Shown: piece by piece, positions 43,605 to 53,640 of the stretch | Layout of the letters: each line of letters opens with the position of its first letter | Numbering within the stretch: position 1 is the first letter of the stretch | Source of the DNA: Aggregatimonas sangjinii | GTDB lineage: Bacteria; Bacteroidota; Bacteroidia; Flavobacteriales; Flavobacteriaceae | Reading direction: 5' to 3' | NCBI RefSeq assembly: GCF_005943945.1 | Contig: NZ_CP040710.1 | Location: 4,075,501-4,139,500, forward strand | Length of the DNA stretch: 64,000 nt | Translations under genes and position numbers: made by a program | The notes under the pieces: generated by a model | Told to the model about the DNA's origin: nothing | Databases searched by the model: none | Seen by the model: the letters and a program-made list of their open reading frames with translations, nothing else

Positions 43605-45056
43605 ATGAAAAAAATGACCGCTTTGACCCTGTTCATAGTACTACTAATCTCGTGTAACGAAGGTGAAAAAGAAGAAACCCAAGCCGAACTTTTCGCCAGG
43701 CTGGATACGGAAATCAAACAAAACTCCAAAGCCTATAGTACGCTGGAAGAAGCGACCAAAACCATTGGCCATCGGCTGACCGGTTCGGAAAATGGCGCGA
43801 AGGCCGAAGAATATACCTATAACAAGTTTAAAGAATACGGTTTTGAGGATGTAACATATCAAATTTTCGAGGTAGAGGCATGGGCACGAGGAACTGTTTC
43901 ACTTGAAGTAAATGGGAGGGATACGAAAGTCGTTACCTTGGGCCACTCGCCGGTCAAAGCCGAGGTTGCAGGGGAAATCGTAGATATGGGGAATGGCTTG
44001 GAGGCTGATTATCAGGCCAAGCCAGATGCCGTAAAGGATAAAATTTCGCTCGTTTATATCGGTATCCTCCCAGAAAGCGACGCAGGGCTGAGCAATTTGC
44101 ACCGTAGCGAAAAAACGGCACTGGCCATTAAATATGGGGCCAAGGGAATAATCATCATCAATCAGGTCGATAATGGGGTGTTATTAACCGGAACGGCCTC
44201 GGTGACAGGGGAATTGATTCCCATTCCAGCGGTCTGTATCGGTAAAGAGGATGGAATGGCACTCAAAGCGTCCCTACAAACGGAAACTGCAACCGCCACC
44301 ATCAAAATGACCAATAAGAGCGACATGATCAAGGCGAGAAATGTCATCGCTACGCTCAAAGGAAGTGAACTACCCGATGAAGAAATCATAATCGGCGGGC
44401 ATCTCGATTCTTGGGATTTGGCAACAGGCGCCATCGACAACGGTATCGGCTCGTTTGCGGTCTTGGATATTGCACGGGCCTTTAAGGCAAACGAGCTACG
44501 ACCTAAGAGAACCGTCAAATTCGTGATGTTCATGGGAGAGGAGCAGGGTTTGCTAGGCTCCAAATATCTGGTGGAACAAACGATAGCATCCGGTACAATC
44601 GATAACATCAAGTATATGATGAACCTTGATATGTCGGGCAATCCCATCGGTATGAACGCTGGAGGACAACTCGACAATGCCGATTTTTTCACGGAATTAG
44701 GGGCAGCGATTCAAGAGCAGGATACGATTTACAAAAACGATTTTTCAAACCGCTCGGGACTGCACAGCGATCATCAGCCCTTCATGCTCGAAGGCGTTCC
44801 CATTTTGTCGGTACACAGTAATCTCGACCGCTCCATTTACGGATGCTATCATTCCGATTGCGATGATTTCAATCTGGTCGACAAAAATCATATCACGAAT
44901 ACGGCGCGATTCGGTACGATGATGCTTTACGCTTTGGCCAACGCCGAGAAACTCCCCGCCACGAAGATGGACAGTGAGACCACAAAAGAATTTATGATAA
45001 AGAACGATTTAAAGGAAAAACTGATTATCGGGAACGATTGGAAATGGGAGGAATAG
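43605..45056 (+). CDS. M28-family zinc peptidase lipoprotein (carboxypeptidase Q-like)
   Basis: A 483-residue exported peptidase with a lipoprotein signal (FIVLLISC). A PA-type insert lies at about 120-235, then the M28 domain with zinc ligands GGHLDSWD, DNGIGS, MFMGEEQGLLGS, NLDMSGNP and SGLHSDHQPF. The arrangement matches carboxypeptidase Q/glutamate carboxypeptidase-type M28B enzymes. It should cleave peptides in the periplasm or at the surface. Confidence 0.92.
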   Translation: MKKMTALTLFIVLLISCNEGEKEETQAELFARLDTEIKQNSKAYSTLEEATKTIGHRLTGSENGAKAEEYTYNKFKEYGFEDVTYQIFEVEAWARGTVSLEVNGRDTKVVTLGHSPVKAEVAGEIVDMGNGLEADYQAKPDAVKDKISLVYIGILPESDAGLSNLHRSEKTALAIKYGAKGIIIINQVDNGVLLTGTASVTGELIPIPAVCIGKEDGMALKASLQTETATATIKMTNKSDMIKARNVIATLKGSELPDEEIIIGGHLDSWDLATGAIDNGIGSFAVLDIARAFKANELRPKRTVKFVMFMGEEQGLLGSKYLVEQTIASGTIDNIKYMMNLDMSGNPIGMNAGGQLDNADFFTELGAAIQEQDTIYKNDFSNRSGLHSDHQPFMLEGVPILSVHSNLDRSIYGCYHSDCDDFNLVDKNHITNTARFGTMMLYALANAEKLPATKMDSETTKEFMIKNDLKEKLIIGNDWKWEE

Positions 45057-45062
45057 CGATCT

Positions 45063-45638
45063 TCAATTCGGGTTATACCCCAGAGCCCCAAGCTCCTCTT
45101 TGGTTTTATGGATGATATTTACATCCAAAGTAATCGGTGTGAGCGGCTGATCAATGGAATCGCGTTCAACTTGAACAATGGCATCAATGACATCCATTCC
45201 CTTGATTACCTTTCCAAAGACAGTATAGTCTCCGTCCAGTCGATGCTCGCCCTCCTTATTTTGAATGACGTAGAATTGACAACGGGCCGATAATTTCTGC
45301 GGATTCCCATCCCTGCCCGCACCGAGGGCTCCGTATTCATGTAGCAATTCGGAATCGAATTCAGGTTCCAAGAGGTATTCGGGATCGTTAAATCCTTCCG
45401 GGGTGTCCGGGCAACCGCCTTGCACTACAAAATCAGGAATGACCCGGTTAAAAGTAAGCGAATCCCAATAACCTTCTCGCGCCAATTGAATAAAACTATT
45501 TTTGTGTTTGGGCGTTTTATCACTCAACCAGACCAAAATATCCCCTTTAGGGGTTTTGATTTCCCCGATTTCGAAAGTTTCTTGGGCATTACAGCCCAAA
45601 AGGACTAAAACCAACAGCAAGAATAGATAATTTTTCAT
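45063..45638 (-). CDS. Cyclophilin-type peptidyl-prolyl isomerase lipoprotein
   Basis: A 191-residue exported cyclophilin with a lipoprotein signal (LVLVLLGC). Conserved parts are FNRVIPDFVVQGG, the ARCQFYVIQN segment and DGDYTVFGKVIKGMDVID. It catalyses cis-trans isomerisation of prolyl bonds in envelope proteins. It is convergent with the M28 gene, 6 bases apart. Confidence 0.92.
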   Translation of the reverse strand: MKNYLFLLLVLVLLGCNAQETFEIGEIKTPKGDILVWLSDKTPKHKNSFIQLAREGYWDSLTFNRVIPDFVVQGGCPDTPEGFNDPEYLLEPEFDSELLHEYGALGAGRDGNPQKLSARCQFYVIQNKEGEHRLDGDYTVFGKVIKGMDVIDAIVQVERDSIDQPLTPITLDVNIIHKTKEELGALGYNPN

Positions 45639-45681
45639 ACGTTACGCTTTGTACCTCCTCAAATATACCCTTTTCCCTCAC

Positions 45682-45710
45682 AAAAAAAAGAGACCCGTTC
45701 CGGGCCTCTC
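45682..45710 (-). terminator. Intrinsic terminator of the glycine-rich protein gene
   Basis: On the minus strand GAGAGGCCCG and CGGGTCTCT form a hairpin with a short loop, followed by eight T. Confidence 0.85.
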
Positions 45711-45732
45711 TTCCTAAGTGGTGGTCGGTTAA

Positions 45733-46074
45733 TTACTTCTTTGAAATGATATTTTTCAGGGTACCGACAATGGCCATAATGACACCACCGCCAACACCGC
45801 CACCTGCAACACTACCCAGAATGGTCGACAGGTCCATTCCTCCAGCCGCCGCTTCTGAAGAGGCATTCACGGCTTCGGTGGTATCGACCCCCGTTGATGC
45901 CCCTGCCCCAAGACCGAGCATTCCAATAAGATAGCCGCCTAAACCGCCCCCTAGAATACCGGAGATTGCATTCCCTACAGTACCTAACGAAGCTTTATTG
46001 AACAGTTTCCCGGCCGTGATGCCCCCAAGGCCACCCGACACCAGCTGAATGATTAATGGTAAATACTCTTCCAT
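45733..46074 (-). CDS. Small glycine-rich membrane protein
   Basis: A 113-residue protein with three hydrophobic Gly/Ala-rich stretches (LVSGGLGGITAGKLF, GILGGGLGGYLIGMLGLGAG, ILGSVAGGGVGGGVIMAIVG) resembling glycine-zipper segments, and a basic C-terminus (KNIISKK). It should insert in a membrane. The start at 46074 is preferred over the in-frame 46104. It resembles small hypothetical proteins common in flavobacteria; function unknown. Confidence 0.7.
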   Translation of the reverse strand: MEEYLPLIIQLVSGGLGGITAGKLFNKASLGTVGNAISGILGGGLGGYLIGMLGLGAGASTGVDTTEAVNASSEAAAGGMDLSTILGSVAGGGVGGGVIMAIVGTLKNIISKK

Positions 46075-46256
46075 TTTAAAAAGATTTAGTTGTTTGTATG
46101 ACATAAATTTAACGATATATTTTAATTTTTATCAATTTAAAGTATTGAATATTACGATTTTATCAATCGCGCTTGAATTGAATAGCTACTCTAAAATGGG
46201 TTTGTGGCTGGTCAAGGGAATTCCTATCTTCCCAACTCCAATTTAATAGCCGTACG

Positions 46257-49106
46257 ATGAAAAAAATGTTATTTATATTCTCCCTTACCTTTCCCCTTTT
46301 CTTTTTCGCACAATTGAATGCTACCGCGGCAACTCAAGTGAAAGCAGCGCTTGAACAGAAGAAAGCGATGCATGAAAATTCCCTGGTTAAGAATATCCCG
46401 CTTAAAAATATTGGCCCGACGGTCATGAGCGGTCGCGTGGTAGATGTTGACGTAAATCCTCAAAATCCAACGGAATTCTATGTAGGTTATGCATCAGGTG
46501 GCCTATGGTACACCAATAATAATGGCACTTCTTTTACGCCCGTATTGGATAATTCGCAAACGCAGAATGTCGGTGATATCGCTGTAGACTGGTCGAAAGG
46601 CACTATATGGGTAGGGACTGGCGAGAACAATGCCTCGCGCTCGTCCTATGCCGGTATTGGCATCTTGAAGTCTACGGATAAAGGGGAAACCTGGCAGCAT
46701 ATGGGGCTTACCGATTCACATCATATCGGACGGATTATCATCAATCCCGAAAATCCGGACGAAGTGGTCGTCGGCGTAACGGGGCATTTGTATACGCCCA
46801 ACGAGGAACGTGGCATCTTTAAAACGACGGATGGGGGTCAAACATGGCAGAAAACCCTTTTTATAAGCGATTCAGTGGGAATTATCGATGTCGCAACCGC
46901 ACCCTATAATTTTAATGTGCTCTACGCCGCTTCTTGGCAGAAAGATAGAAAAGCATGGGATTTTCAAGGCAATGGCAACGGCTCGGCTATCTACAAGAGT
47001 ACCGATGGAGGCACCAGCTGGAACAAAATTTCCACTCCTGAAAGTGGTTTTCCCACAGGGGATGGTGTAGGTCGTATTGGCCTTGCGGTCTTCAACGACC
47101 AAACGGTCTATGCAGTGCACGACAGCCAATTCAGACGTGAAAAATCAAAGGAAGATTATAAGAAATCAGACGGACTCACCAAAGATGACTTCAAGTCGAT
47201 GTCGAAAGATGCTTTCCTAAGACTCGAGGACAAGCAACTGAACGACTATCTTAAAACCAACGGATTTCAAGAAAAGTACAGAGCCGATAACGTGAAACAA
47301 CTCGTACGCAGCGGTACGGCGCAACCCGCCGATTTGGCGAAATACCTCGAAGATGCCAATTCGATGTTGTTCGACACTCCGGTGGTGGGTGCCGAAGTAT
47401 ATCGTAGCGACGACGGTGGCCTTACATGGAAAAAACAGAACGAAGAGTATATAGACGACCTTTTTTACAGCTACGGTTACTATTTTGCCCAAATTCGGGT
47501 CGATCCGTCAAATATCGATAGGATCTACCTTGCGGGAGTTCCTATCATCAAATCTAACGATGCTGGAAAAACCTTCTCCAATATTAATGGCGAAAATGTA
47601 CATGCCGATCATCATGCCCTATGGATCAATCCGAAAATGCCAGGGCATCTCATCAATGGAAACGACGGGGGCATCAATATATCGTACGACGATGGGAAAA
47701 ATTGGATCAAGAATAACTCCCCGCAAGTGGGGCAATTCTACGCTATCAACGTAGACAATCAAGAACCCTATCATGTATACGGCGGTTTGCAGGACAACGG
47801 CGTATGGGCCGGGCCGCATAACTCTGAGGAAGATAGTGGTTGGCACCAGTCTGGAGACTATCCTTGGAAAAGGTTGATGGGCGGCGACGGCATGCAAGTT
47901 CAGATTGACAGTCGTAACCACAATATCGTTTACACCGGCTTTCAATTTGGGAACTATTTTCGGATAAACAAGGAAAACAAGGCGCGTAAGGCCATTCAGC
48001 CCAAGCATGAATTGGGTGAAACGCCCTATCGCTTTAATTGGCAGACACCGATTCTACTCTCGCCCCACAATCAGGATATCCTGTATTTGGGTGGAAATAA
48101 ATTGCACCGATCAATGAACCAAGGCGAAGATTGGGAGACGATTTCTGATGATCTTACCCAAGGTGGAAAACCGGGGAATGTTGCCTACGGCACCTTAACG
48201 ACCCTATCCGAATCCCCTTTTCAATTCGGATTGCTCTATACGGGAAGTGACGACGGTTTGGTAAAAGTCACGCAGAACGCGGGCGGAAGCTGGAATACCA
48301 TTTCAAACTCCTTACCTCAAAATTTGTGGGTAAGTCGCGTTGCAGCTTCCAAACACAAGAAAGAACGTGTGTATGCGACGCTGAATGGGTATCGCAACGA
48401 TGATTTTACACCCTATGTATATGTAAGCGAAGATTACGGCACTACTTGGAAACCCATTTCCGATGGGCTTCCCGCATCACCCGTTAATGTCATTGATGAA
48501 GACCCCGAAAATGAAAACCTGCTTTTTCTGGGAACCGATAACGGACTCTATGTTTCCTTTGACCGCGGCGATTCTTGGGAAGTCTTTCAAAACGGAATGC
48601 CCAATGTAGCCGTTCACGATTTGGTGATTCAACCAGAGGCCAAGCACCTCTTAGTGGGTACCCACGGGCGCAGTATCTACAAGGCCGATATTTCACATCT
48701 CCAAAGCCTGACCTCGGATATATTAAGCAAAGAACTACACGTATTCCAACCCGAAAATATGAAGCATTCGGAGCGTTGGGGTAATTCTTGGAGCTCATGG
48801 GGAAAGCCGCAGACCCCAGGGTTAGATATTGTTTTATACAGTTCGACGCCAACTAACTTTAAAGCAAAAATCTATACAGTGGATGGCATTATCGTTAGCG
48901 AAACGGAAATACAGGGCGACAAGGGCCTCAATATCCTATCGTATGACATGGCATTTTCAAAATTAGGGAAAGCGGCCTATTTGAAAAAGAAAAAAGTCGA
49001 GTTGAAGGAAGCTAAAAATGGAAAGACCTATCTGCCAAAGGGTAAGTATGTAGTTGAAATCGATGGGGATGGAACCGAGGAGGAAGTCGAGTTTGAAATT
49101 GAATAA
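46257..49106 (+). CDS. BNR/Asp-box (sortilin-like) beta-propeller protein
   Basis: A 949-residue secreted protein with a signal peptide (to about 25). At least eight Asp boxes are visible, such as STDKGETW, TTDGGQTW, STDGGTSW, SDDGGLTW, SYDDGKNW, SEDYGTTW and SFDRGDSW. They form one or two large propellers like VPS10/sortilin or BNR glycosidase-type proteins. A C-terminal beta domain from about 860 follows. Enzymatic activity cannot be inferred. The GyrI-like gene starts directly after its stop. Confidence 0.85.
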   Translation: MKKMLFIFSLTFPLFFFAQLNATAATQVKAALEQKKAMHENSLVKNIPLKNIGPTVMSGRVVDVDVNPQNPTEFYVGYASGGLWYTNNNGTSFTPVLDNSQTQNVGDIAVDWSKGTIWVGTGENNASRSSYAGIGILKSTDKGETWQHMGLTDSHHIGRIIINPENPDEVVVGVTGHLYTPNEERGIFKTTDGGQTWQKTLFISDSVGIIDVATAPYNFNVLYAASWQKDRKAWDFQGNGNGSAIYKSTDGGTSWNKISTPESGFPTGDGVGRIGLAVFNDQTVYAVHDSQFRREKSKEDYKKSDGLTKDDFKSMSKDAFLRLEDKQLNDYLKTNGFQEKYRADNVKQLVRSGTAQPADLAKYLEDANSMLFDTPVVGAEVYRSDDGGLTWKKQNEEYIDDLFYSYGYYFAQIRVDPSNIDRIYLAGVPIIKSNDAGKTFSNINGENVHADHHALWINPKMPGHLINGNDGGINISYDDGKNWIKNNSPQVGQFYAINVDNQEPYHVYGGLQDNGVWAGPHNSEEDSGWHQSGDYPWKRLMGGDGMQVQIDSRNHNIVYTGFQFGNYFRINKENKARKAIQPKHELGETPYRFNWQTPILLSPHNQDILYLGGNKLHRSMNQGEDWETISDDLTQGGKPGNVAYGTLTTLSESPFQFGLLYTGSDDGLVKVTQNAGGSWNTISNSLPQNLWVSRVAASKHKKERVYATLNGYRNDDFTPYVYVSEDYGTTWKPISDGLPASPVNVIDEDPENENLLFLGTDNGLYVSFDRGDSWEVFQNGMPNVAVHDLVIQPEAKHLLVGTHGRSIYKADISHLQSLTSDILSKELHVFQPENMKHSERWGNSWSSWGKPQTPGLDIVLYSSTPTNFKAKIYTVDGIIVSETEIQGDKGLNILSYDMAFSKLGKAAYLKKKKVELKEAKNGKTYLPKGKYVVEIDGDGTEEEVEFEIE

Positions 49107-49607
49107 ATGTTCCTAAGAATAGAGAAGCTTCCGGAAAAATTAATGGTCGGTAAATCCGTTCGTATGTCCTTGATTGAAAATAAGACCGCGGAGGTATGGC
49201 TCTATTTTATGCGTAACCGGTCAAGACTTAACAATACTGTGGGTAGCGATCTGTATTCGATTCAAGTGTATGATCAACTGAATTATTTTGAACACTTCAA
49301 TCCGCATACTAAATTCTTAAAGTGGGCGGCTATAGAAGTTGAAAGCATAGGTAATATACCGGATGATTTTAAGGCCTTCACCCTAGACCCTGGGCTGTAT
49401 GCCGTTTTTTTACATAAAGGCCTCGCGAGTGAATTTCAGAAAACGGTTCAATACATTTTTGGCCAGTGGTTGCCCCAATCTTCTTACGAATTAGACGACC
49501 GACCACACTTTGAGCTTTTGGGTGGGAAATACAAAAACAATGACCCCAACTCCGAGGAGGAGGTTTGGATACCGATAAGAGACCTAAATAGAACAGCTAA
49601 AATTTGA
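49107..49607 (+). CDS. GyrI-like / effector-binding domain protein
   Basis: A 166-residue stand-alone GyrI-like (AraC effector-binding) domain. The C-terminal pattern YIFGQWLPQSSYELDDRPHFELLG followed by EEEVWIPI is diagnostic. No DNA-binding domain is attached. Such proteins bind small molecules. The ATG directly abuts the stop of the BNR gene. Confidence 0.85.
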   Translation: MFLRIEKLPEKLMVGKSVRMSLIENKTAEVWLYFMRNRSRLNNTVGSDLYSIQVYDQLNYFEHFNPHTKFLKWAAIEVESIGNIPDDFKAFTLDPGLYAVFLHKGLASEFQKTVQYIFGQWLPQSSYELDDRPHFELLGGKYKNNDPNSEEEVWIPIRDLNRTAKI

Positions 49608-49611
49608 ATCG

Positions 49612-50589
49612 ATGAAAAAAGTTACCCTTCTACTTTTAATTGGCTTGATGACCTTCGCCGCCCTTCCCTCTTGTTCCCAAACAGAAAACACTACCATTCA
49701 AGTTTTGATTCTCGATGGGCAGAACAATCATGTGCAATGGCCGAAAATTACCTTCATGCTCAAGGAGTATCTCGAGGAAACCGGGTTATTTTCGGTGGAG
49801 GTAGCTCGTTCGGCCTATACTTGGAAAGGGGAGCAATTCCTTGACGAATTTCCCATCGAAGGAATGGAACAGACCGAAGCCTTGGAAAAACCCAAAACAG
49901 ACCCGAGTTATAGTCCCGATTTCTCGAAATACGACGTGGTCATCTCCAATTTTGGGTGGAATGCGGCTGATTGGCCCGAGAAAACCCAAAACGCCTTTGA
50001 AGCATACATCGAAAATGGTGGCGGATTGGTCGTTTTTCATGCTGCCGATAATTCCTTTCCCAACTGGGAAGCGTACAATAAGATGATCGGACTCGGCGGT
50101 TGGGGCGACCGTACCGAAAAAGACGGCCCTTATGTGTACTACAATGATTCAGGCGAGGAAATCAGGGACGAAACTCCGGGAAAAGCGGGCGCCCATGGCC
50201 CCCAGAGCGAATACCAAATCAGAATCAGGAATAGTGAGCACCCCATCACCAAAGGCATGCCCGAAATTTGGATGCATACCAAGGATGAATTGTACAATAG
50301 CCTTCGAGGCCCGGCCGAAAATATGGAGATTTTGGCCACGGCTTATGCCGACCCGAACAACAAGGGTACCGGTCGTCATGAACCTGCTTTAATGGTCTTG
50401 AACTATGGCAAAGGGCGTATTTTCCACAATATTATGGGACATATCGACTATTCGGTGAACTGTGTCGGCTTTATCACGACCATGCTTCGCGGTACCGAGT
50501 GGGCAGCGACAGGGATGGTAACCCAAGAGATTCCCGAAGATTTTCCGTCTGCAGAGCAATCCAGGTCGAGAGAAATCCTAAAAGAGTAA
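49612..50589 (+). CDS. ThuA domain-containing lipoprotein
   Basis: A 325-residue exported protein with a lipoprotein signal (AALPSC) and a ThuA domain: VLILDGQNNHVQWP, YDVVISNFGWNAADWP, GGGLVVFHAADNSFPNW and HIDYSVNCVGFITTMLRGTEWAATG. ThuA proteins have a class I glutamine amidotransferase-like fold and are linked to sugar utilisation. It overlaps the next gene by one base (TAATG). Confidence 0.9.
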   Translation: MKKVTLLLLIGLMTFAALPSCSQTENTTIQVLILDGQNNHVQWPKITFMLKEYLEETGLFSVEVARSAYTWKGEQFLDEFPIEGMEQTEALEKPKTDPSYSPDFSKYDVVISNFGWNAADWPEKTQNAFEAYIENGGGLVVFHAADNSFPNWEAYNKMIGLGGWGDRTEKDGPYVYYNDSGEEIRDETPGKAGAHGPQSEYQIRIRNSEHPITKGMPEIWMHTKDELYNSLRGPAENMEILATAYADPNNKGTGRHEPALMVLNYGKGRIFHNIMGHIDYSVNCVGFITTMLRGTEWAATGMVTQEIPEDFPSAEQSRSREILKE

Positions 50590-50975
50590 TGGAACTATCG
50601 TTAAGTATACCCGCCTTATTGTTTCCTGCAATATCATTGACCATGTTGGCCTACAATGCCCGCTATTTAGCCATTGCGGCACTGATTCGTCAGTTGCATG
50701 GGAAATTTCAGGAAACCGAATCGAAGTCGGTGGCGTTGCAGGTGCGTAAACTTCGAAAGCGGTTGACTATTATCAAGAATATGCAAGCAACAGCCATCAT
50801 CAGCTTTTTGCTGGCCGTTATCACCATGGCGCTCATTTACTTTGCATTGACCACTCTGGCCAATATTATTTTTGGTATCAGCCTCTTTGCGCTTATGGTT
50901 TCGCTGGTATTGAGCTTGATCGAAGTGCAACTTTCTACCAAGGCACTATCGATACAATTAAAGGATATGGAGTAG
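50589..50975 (+). CDS. DUF2721 family membrane protein
   Basis: A 128-residue protein with an N-terminal hydrophobic helix (FPAISLTMLAYNARYLAIAALI), a basic helical linker and two further membrane helices. This fits DUF2721, whose function is unknown. An upstream in-frame start at 50499 overlaps the ThuA gene and is unlikely. Confidence 0.75.
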   Translation: MELSLSIPALLFPAISLTMLAYNARYLAIAALIRQLHGKFQETESKSVALQVRKLRKRLTIIKNMQATAIISFLLAVITMALIYFALTTLANIIFGISLFALMVSLVLSLIEVQLSTKALSIQLKDME

Positions 50976-51130
50976 GTGTAAATGGGGGCACACTGTTTTC
51001 AGTGAGCGATATTCCCATTAAACCGTGTCAAAATGATTATCGCTCATTTCTAAATTTGTATTTCGTGAAATTGGTCGTACTACAGCGTCTGATTTTGCGT
51101 TAGTTGCTTACACCTAATACCCTAAAACCT

Positions 51131-52273
51131 ATGTTGCAAGACGCTATAAGAGCTAAAGACTTTGAAAAAGCCAAGGAAATCATAACCTCAACAAACAATC
51201 CGTTCGAGGGAATGCAGGAGTATCACATCACTGGAATCTACGACACCCTTGTCAGGGAAAAGGCCTTTGAGGTCATCGATGCACTCATCGAAAAGGGTAC
51301 CATTGAGCTCGATATCTACGAATACGATAGTTTTAATAAAACGATTTTCATGAGCATCATCAAAAATTTGGATGTTACTGAGGAATCAATCTCATTTTTA
51401 AAAGATTTTATTTCCAGAACACAAAGCTTGAACGATGAGTTGGAAGGAAAATCCCTCCTAAGCCTAGCCATTGAAAACGAAGTAGCGATCGCTTTTGTTA
51501 AAACCTTGGTCGAAAGCGGTTGTGCTATCGACATCATTGACCGTTCCGAAGGAAATCTCATCCATCAAATCGTCAAGAAGTACACAAGAACGTACGATAA
51601 AGGTTTGGCTTATCTTGATTTTCTTTATGAGCAAGGTCTTGACATCGATAAACCAAATGTAGTTCAGGAAACGCCGCTTCATATTGCCGTAAAAGAGCAT
51701 CGTAATCCGTATATCAAATGGTTACTGGAAAACGGTGCGGATCCCAACCTACAAAATAAAGACGGTGAATCTCCATTTTTCCTGGCAGTAAGCCAAGGTG
51801 GAACCACTGAAAAATATGAGCTAATGAGAGAATTCGGAACTCCTGATTTTGACCAAGTCAATGTTCGGGGCGCAACGGTCTTTGGGGCTTCCGATTTAAA
51901 TCATCTCAAGTTGCTTCTGGAAGATGGTGCCGACCTTTATCAATCCAGTACAGATACCTACGGCAATGAATTTACGAAAATGGATGATCTGGCCCGTGCG
52001 ACCACGGAACATCTTCAGGCCGCCATAGACTCCGGACAGCTGGATGTAAACCGTAAAGACGATGACGGCAACACTATTTTGCATAAAATATGTGCGAGAG
52101 AAACGCTGCATGAAGAAAAAAGGGCCAAAGAAGTATACCGCATGGTAAAACTGATGTTGGGTGCCGGGGCGGATGCAAATACGACCAACGATGCCGACGA
52201 GACCCCAATAATGATTGCCGCAAAGGACAATCTGAAAACCAAAACCGTAGAAATTCTATTGAGCCACAAATAA
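51131..52273 (+). CDS. Ankyrin-repeat protein
   Basis: A 380-residue cytoplasmic protein with about seven ankyrin repeats; clear ones are ETPLHIAVKEHRNPYIKWLL, GADPNLQNKDGESPFFLAVSQG and GNTILHKICA...GADANTTNDADETPIMIAAK. A TTG at 51104 is in frame, but the ATG at 51131 is preferred. It is followed after 20 bases by a second ankyrin gene and then a SUFU gene. Binding partner unknown; no toxin domain is present. Confidence 0.88.
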   Translation: MLQDAIRAKDFEKAKEIITSTNNPFEGMQEYHITGIYDTLVREKAFEVIDALIEKGTIELDIYEYDSFNKTIFMSIIKNLDVTEESISFLKDFISRTQSLNDELEGKSLLSLAIENEVAIAFVKTLVESGCAIDIIDRSEGNLIHQIVKKYTRTYDKGLAYLDFLYEQGLDIDKPNVVQETPLHIAVKEHRNPYIKWLLENGADPNLQNKDGESPFFLAVSQGGTTEKYELMREFGTPDFDQVNVRGATVFGASDLNHLKLLLEDGADLYQSSTDTYGNEFTKMDDLARATTEHLQAAIDSGQLDVNRKDDDGNTILHKICARETLHEEKRAKEVYRMVKLMLGAGADANTTNDADETPIMIAAKDNLKTKTVEILLSHK

Positions 52274-52293
52274 CCTCTTAAAAGCTACCAACT

Positions 52294-53640
52294 ATGTCCA
52301 TGTCATTTATAAAAGCCTGTGAGGGCGGTAAACGAAAAATAGCCGAAATACTACTCAAGAATAAAGAAGTAGATGTCTCCTATACCGATGAAAAAGGGCG
52401 AACAGCGCTTCATTACGCCGCCCATCGAGGGTATTTGGATATCTGTAAAATATTGATCGATGAAGGTGCCGAGCTGGATTATGAAGATCATGCAGGCGAA
52501 ACCCCTTTCTACTTTTCCTGCCTTCAAAAACAGAAACAAACGGCATTATACCTTTTGGAGCAGGGGGCAAAGACCGGGATAAAGGATTACCAGGGCAACA
52601 GTTTGCTGCATCTTTTGTCTAAAAACGGACAAGTAGAGATCATGACCAAGCTACTCGAGCAAGGTATGGAAGTGGATATCGAAAACAATGAGGCCGAAAC
52701 CCCACTTTTGTGCGCCGCCGCAAACAGAAACCGAAAAGTCGTAGAATTGCTGTTGGAGAACGGGGCCGATATCGCCACCACCGATAAACAAGGAAACACA
52801 CCCTTGCTACTGGCGGTAAAATCCAAAACACTCCCAATGGTCGAGTTACTGCTTGAAAAAGGAGCCGATGTCAATTATGTAAACCATGCCGAAGAGAGTC
52901 CGTTATTGATTGCCTGTTATTCCGGTAATCGGATGTTGATCAAATTATTGGCCGAAAAAGGAGCCGACATGCTGGTTTCGGGTAAGAACGGCCTGTCGCC
53001 TATTTGGTATGCCTGCTCGGCCAATCAAAAGGAAATCGTGAAATTATTTTTAGACCATGGCGTTGATGTCAACTATGGTAAGCCAATGGGAGGCAACGAA
53101 AGCAGTATGAGCTCCTATTTGGATTGGGTCGAGTCTGCAAACGATATTTCGGTTACTGCAGGTTATTCGCTGAAAATATCGAATACGCTGGGCGGCGAAA
53201 GCCTACTTCATGTTGCCACCAAAAGTGGACACTTAAGCATGGTAAAGTTGTTGCTCGAGAGAGGGGCCGACATCAACGTACAGGATGAAAGCGGTAACAC
53301 CCCTTTGCATTACGCTTCGGCGAATGGTAAAAAGGATGTAGTAAACTATCTACTGGAAAAGGGAGCCGACGTGACCATAGTCAACACAAAAGAACAATTG
53401 GCCATCGATTATTCGAATATCAAAGGATTTAATGAGATTACGGAACTGATTTTGTCAACCAAGGGAGCCAAACCCCCGTCCGCGGCTCCAAAAACGACAG
53501 CCGGACCATCCATAGAAAAAACGGAAGCGCCGATGGTGGATAAAAAGAAGGCCTTACTTGACCTAAAGGACTTATTGGATGTTGGCGTGCTCACCCAAGA
53601 AGAATTCAACAGCGAAAAAGCGAAGATTCTAAAAGGATGA
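52294..53640 (+). CDS. Ankyrin-repeat protein with C-terminal SHOCT-like motif
   Basis: A 448-residue protein with about ten regular ankyrin repeats from residue 3 to about 385 (for example GRTALHYAAHRGYLDICKIL, GNTPLHYASANGKKDVVNYL). A Pro/Thr-rich linker follows, then a SHOCT-like ending, LLDLKDLLDVGVLTQEEF...KAKIL. No signal peptide. Its stop overlaps the start of the SUFU gene by 4 bases, so the two are translationally coupled. Confidence 0.9.
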   Translation: MSMSFIKACEGGKRKIAEILLKNKEVDVSYTDEKGRTALHYAAHRGYLDICKILIDEGAELDYEDHAGETPFYFSCLQKQKQTALYLLEQGAKTGIKDYQGNSLLHLLSKNGQVEIMTKLLEQGMEVDIENNEAETPLLCAAANRNRKVVELLLENGADIATTDKQGNTPLLLAVKSKTLPMVELLLEKGADVNYVNHAEESPLLIACYSGNRMLIKLLAEKGADMLVSGKNGLSPIWYACSANQKEIVKLFLDHGVDVNYGKPMGGNESSMSSYLDWVESANDISVTAGYSLKISNTLGGESLLHVATKSGHLSMVKLLLERGADINVQDESGNTPLHYASANGKKDVVNYLLEKGADVTIVNTKEQLAIDYSNIKGFNEITELILSTKGAKPPSAAPKTTAGPSIEKTEAPMVDKKKALLDLKDLLDVGVLTQEEFNSEKAKILKG

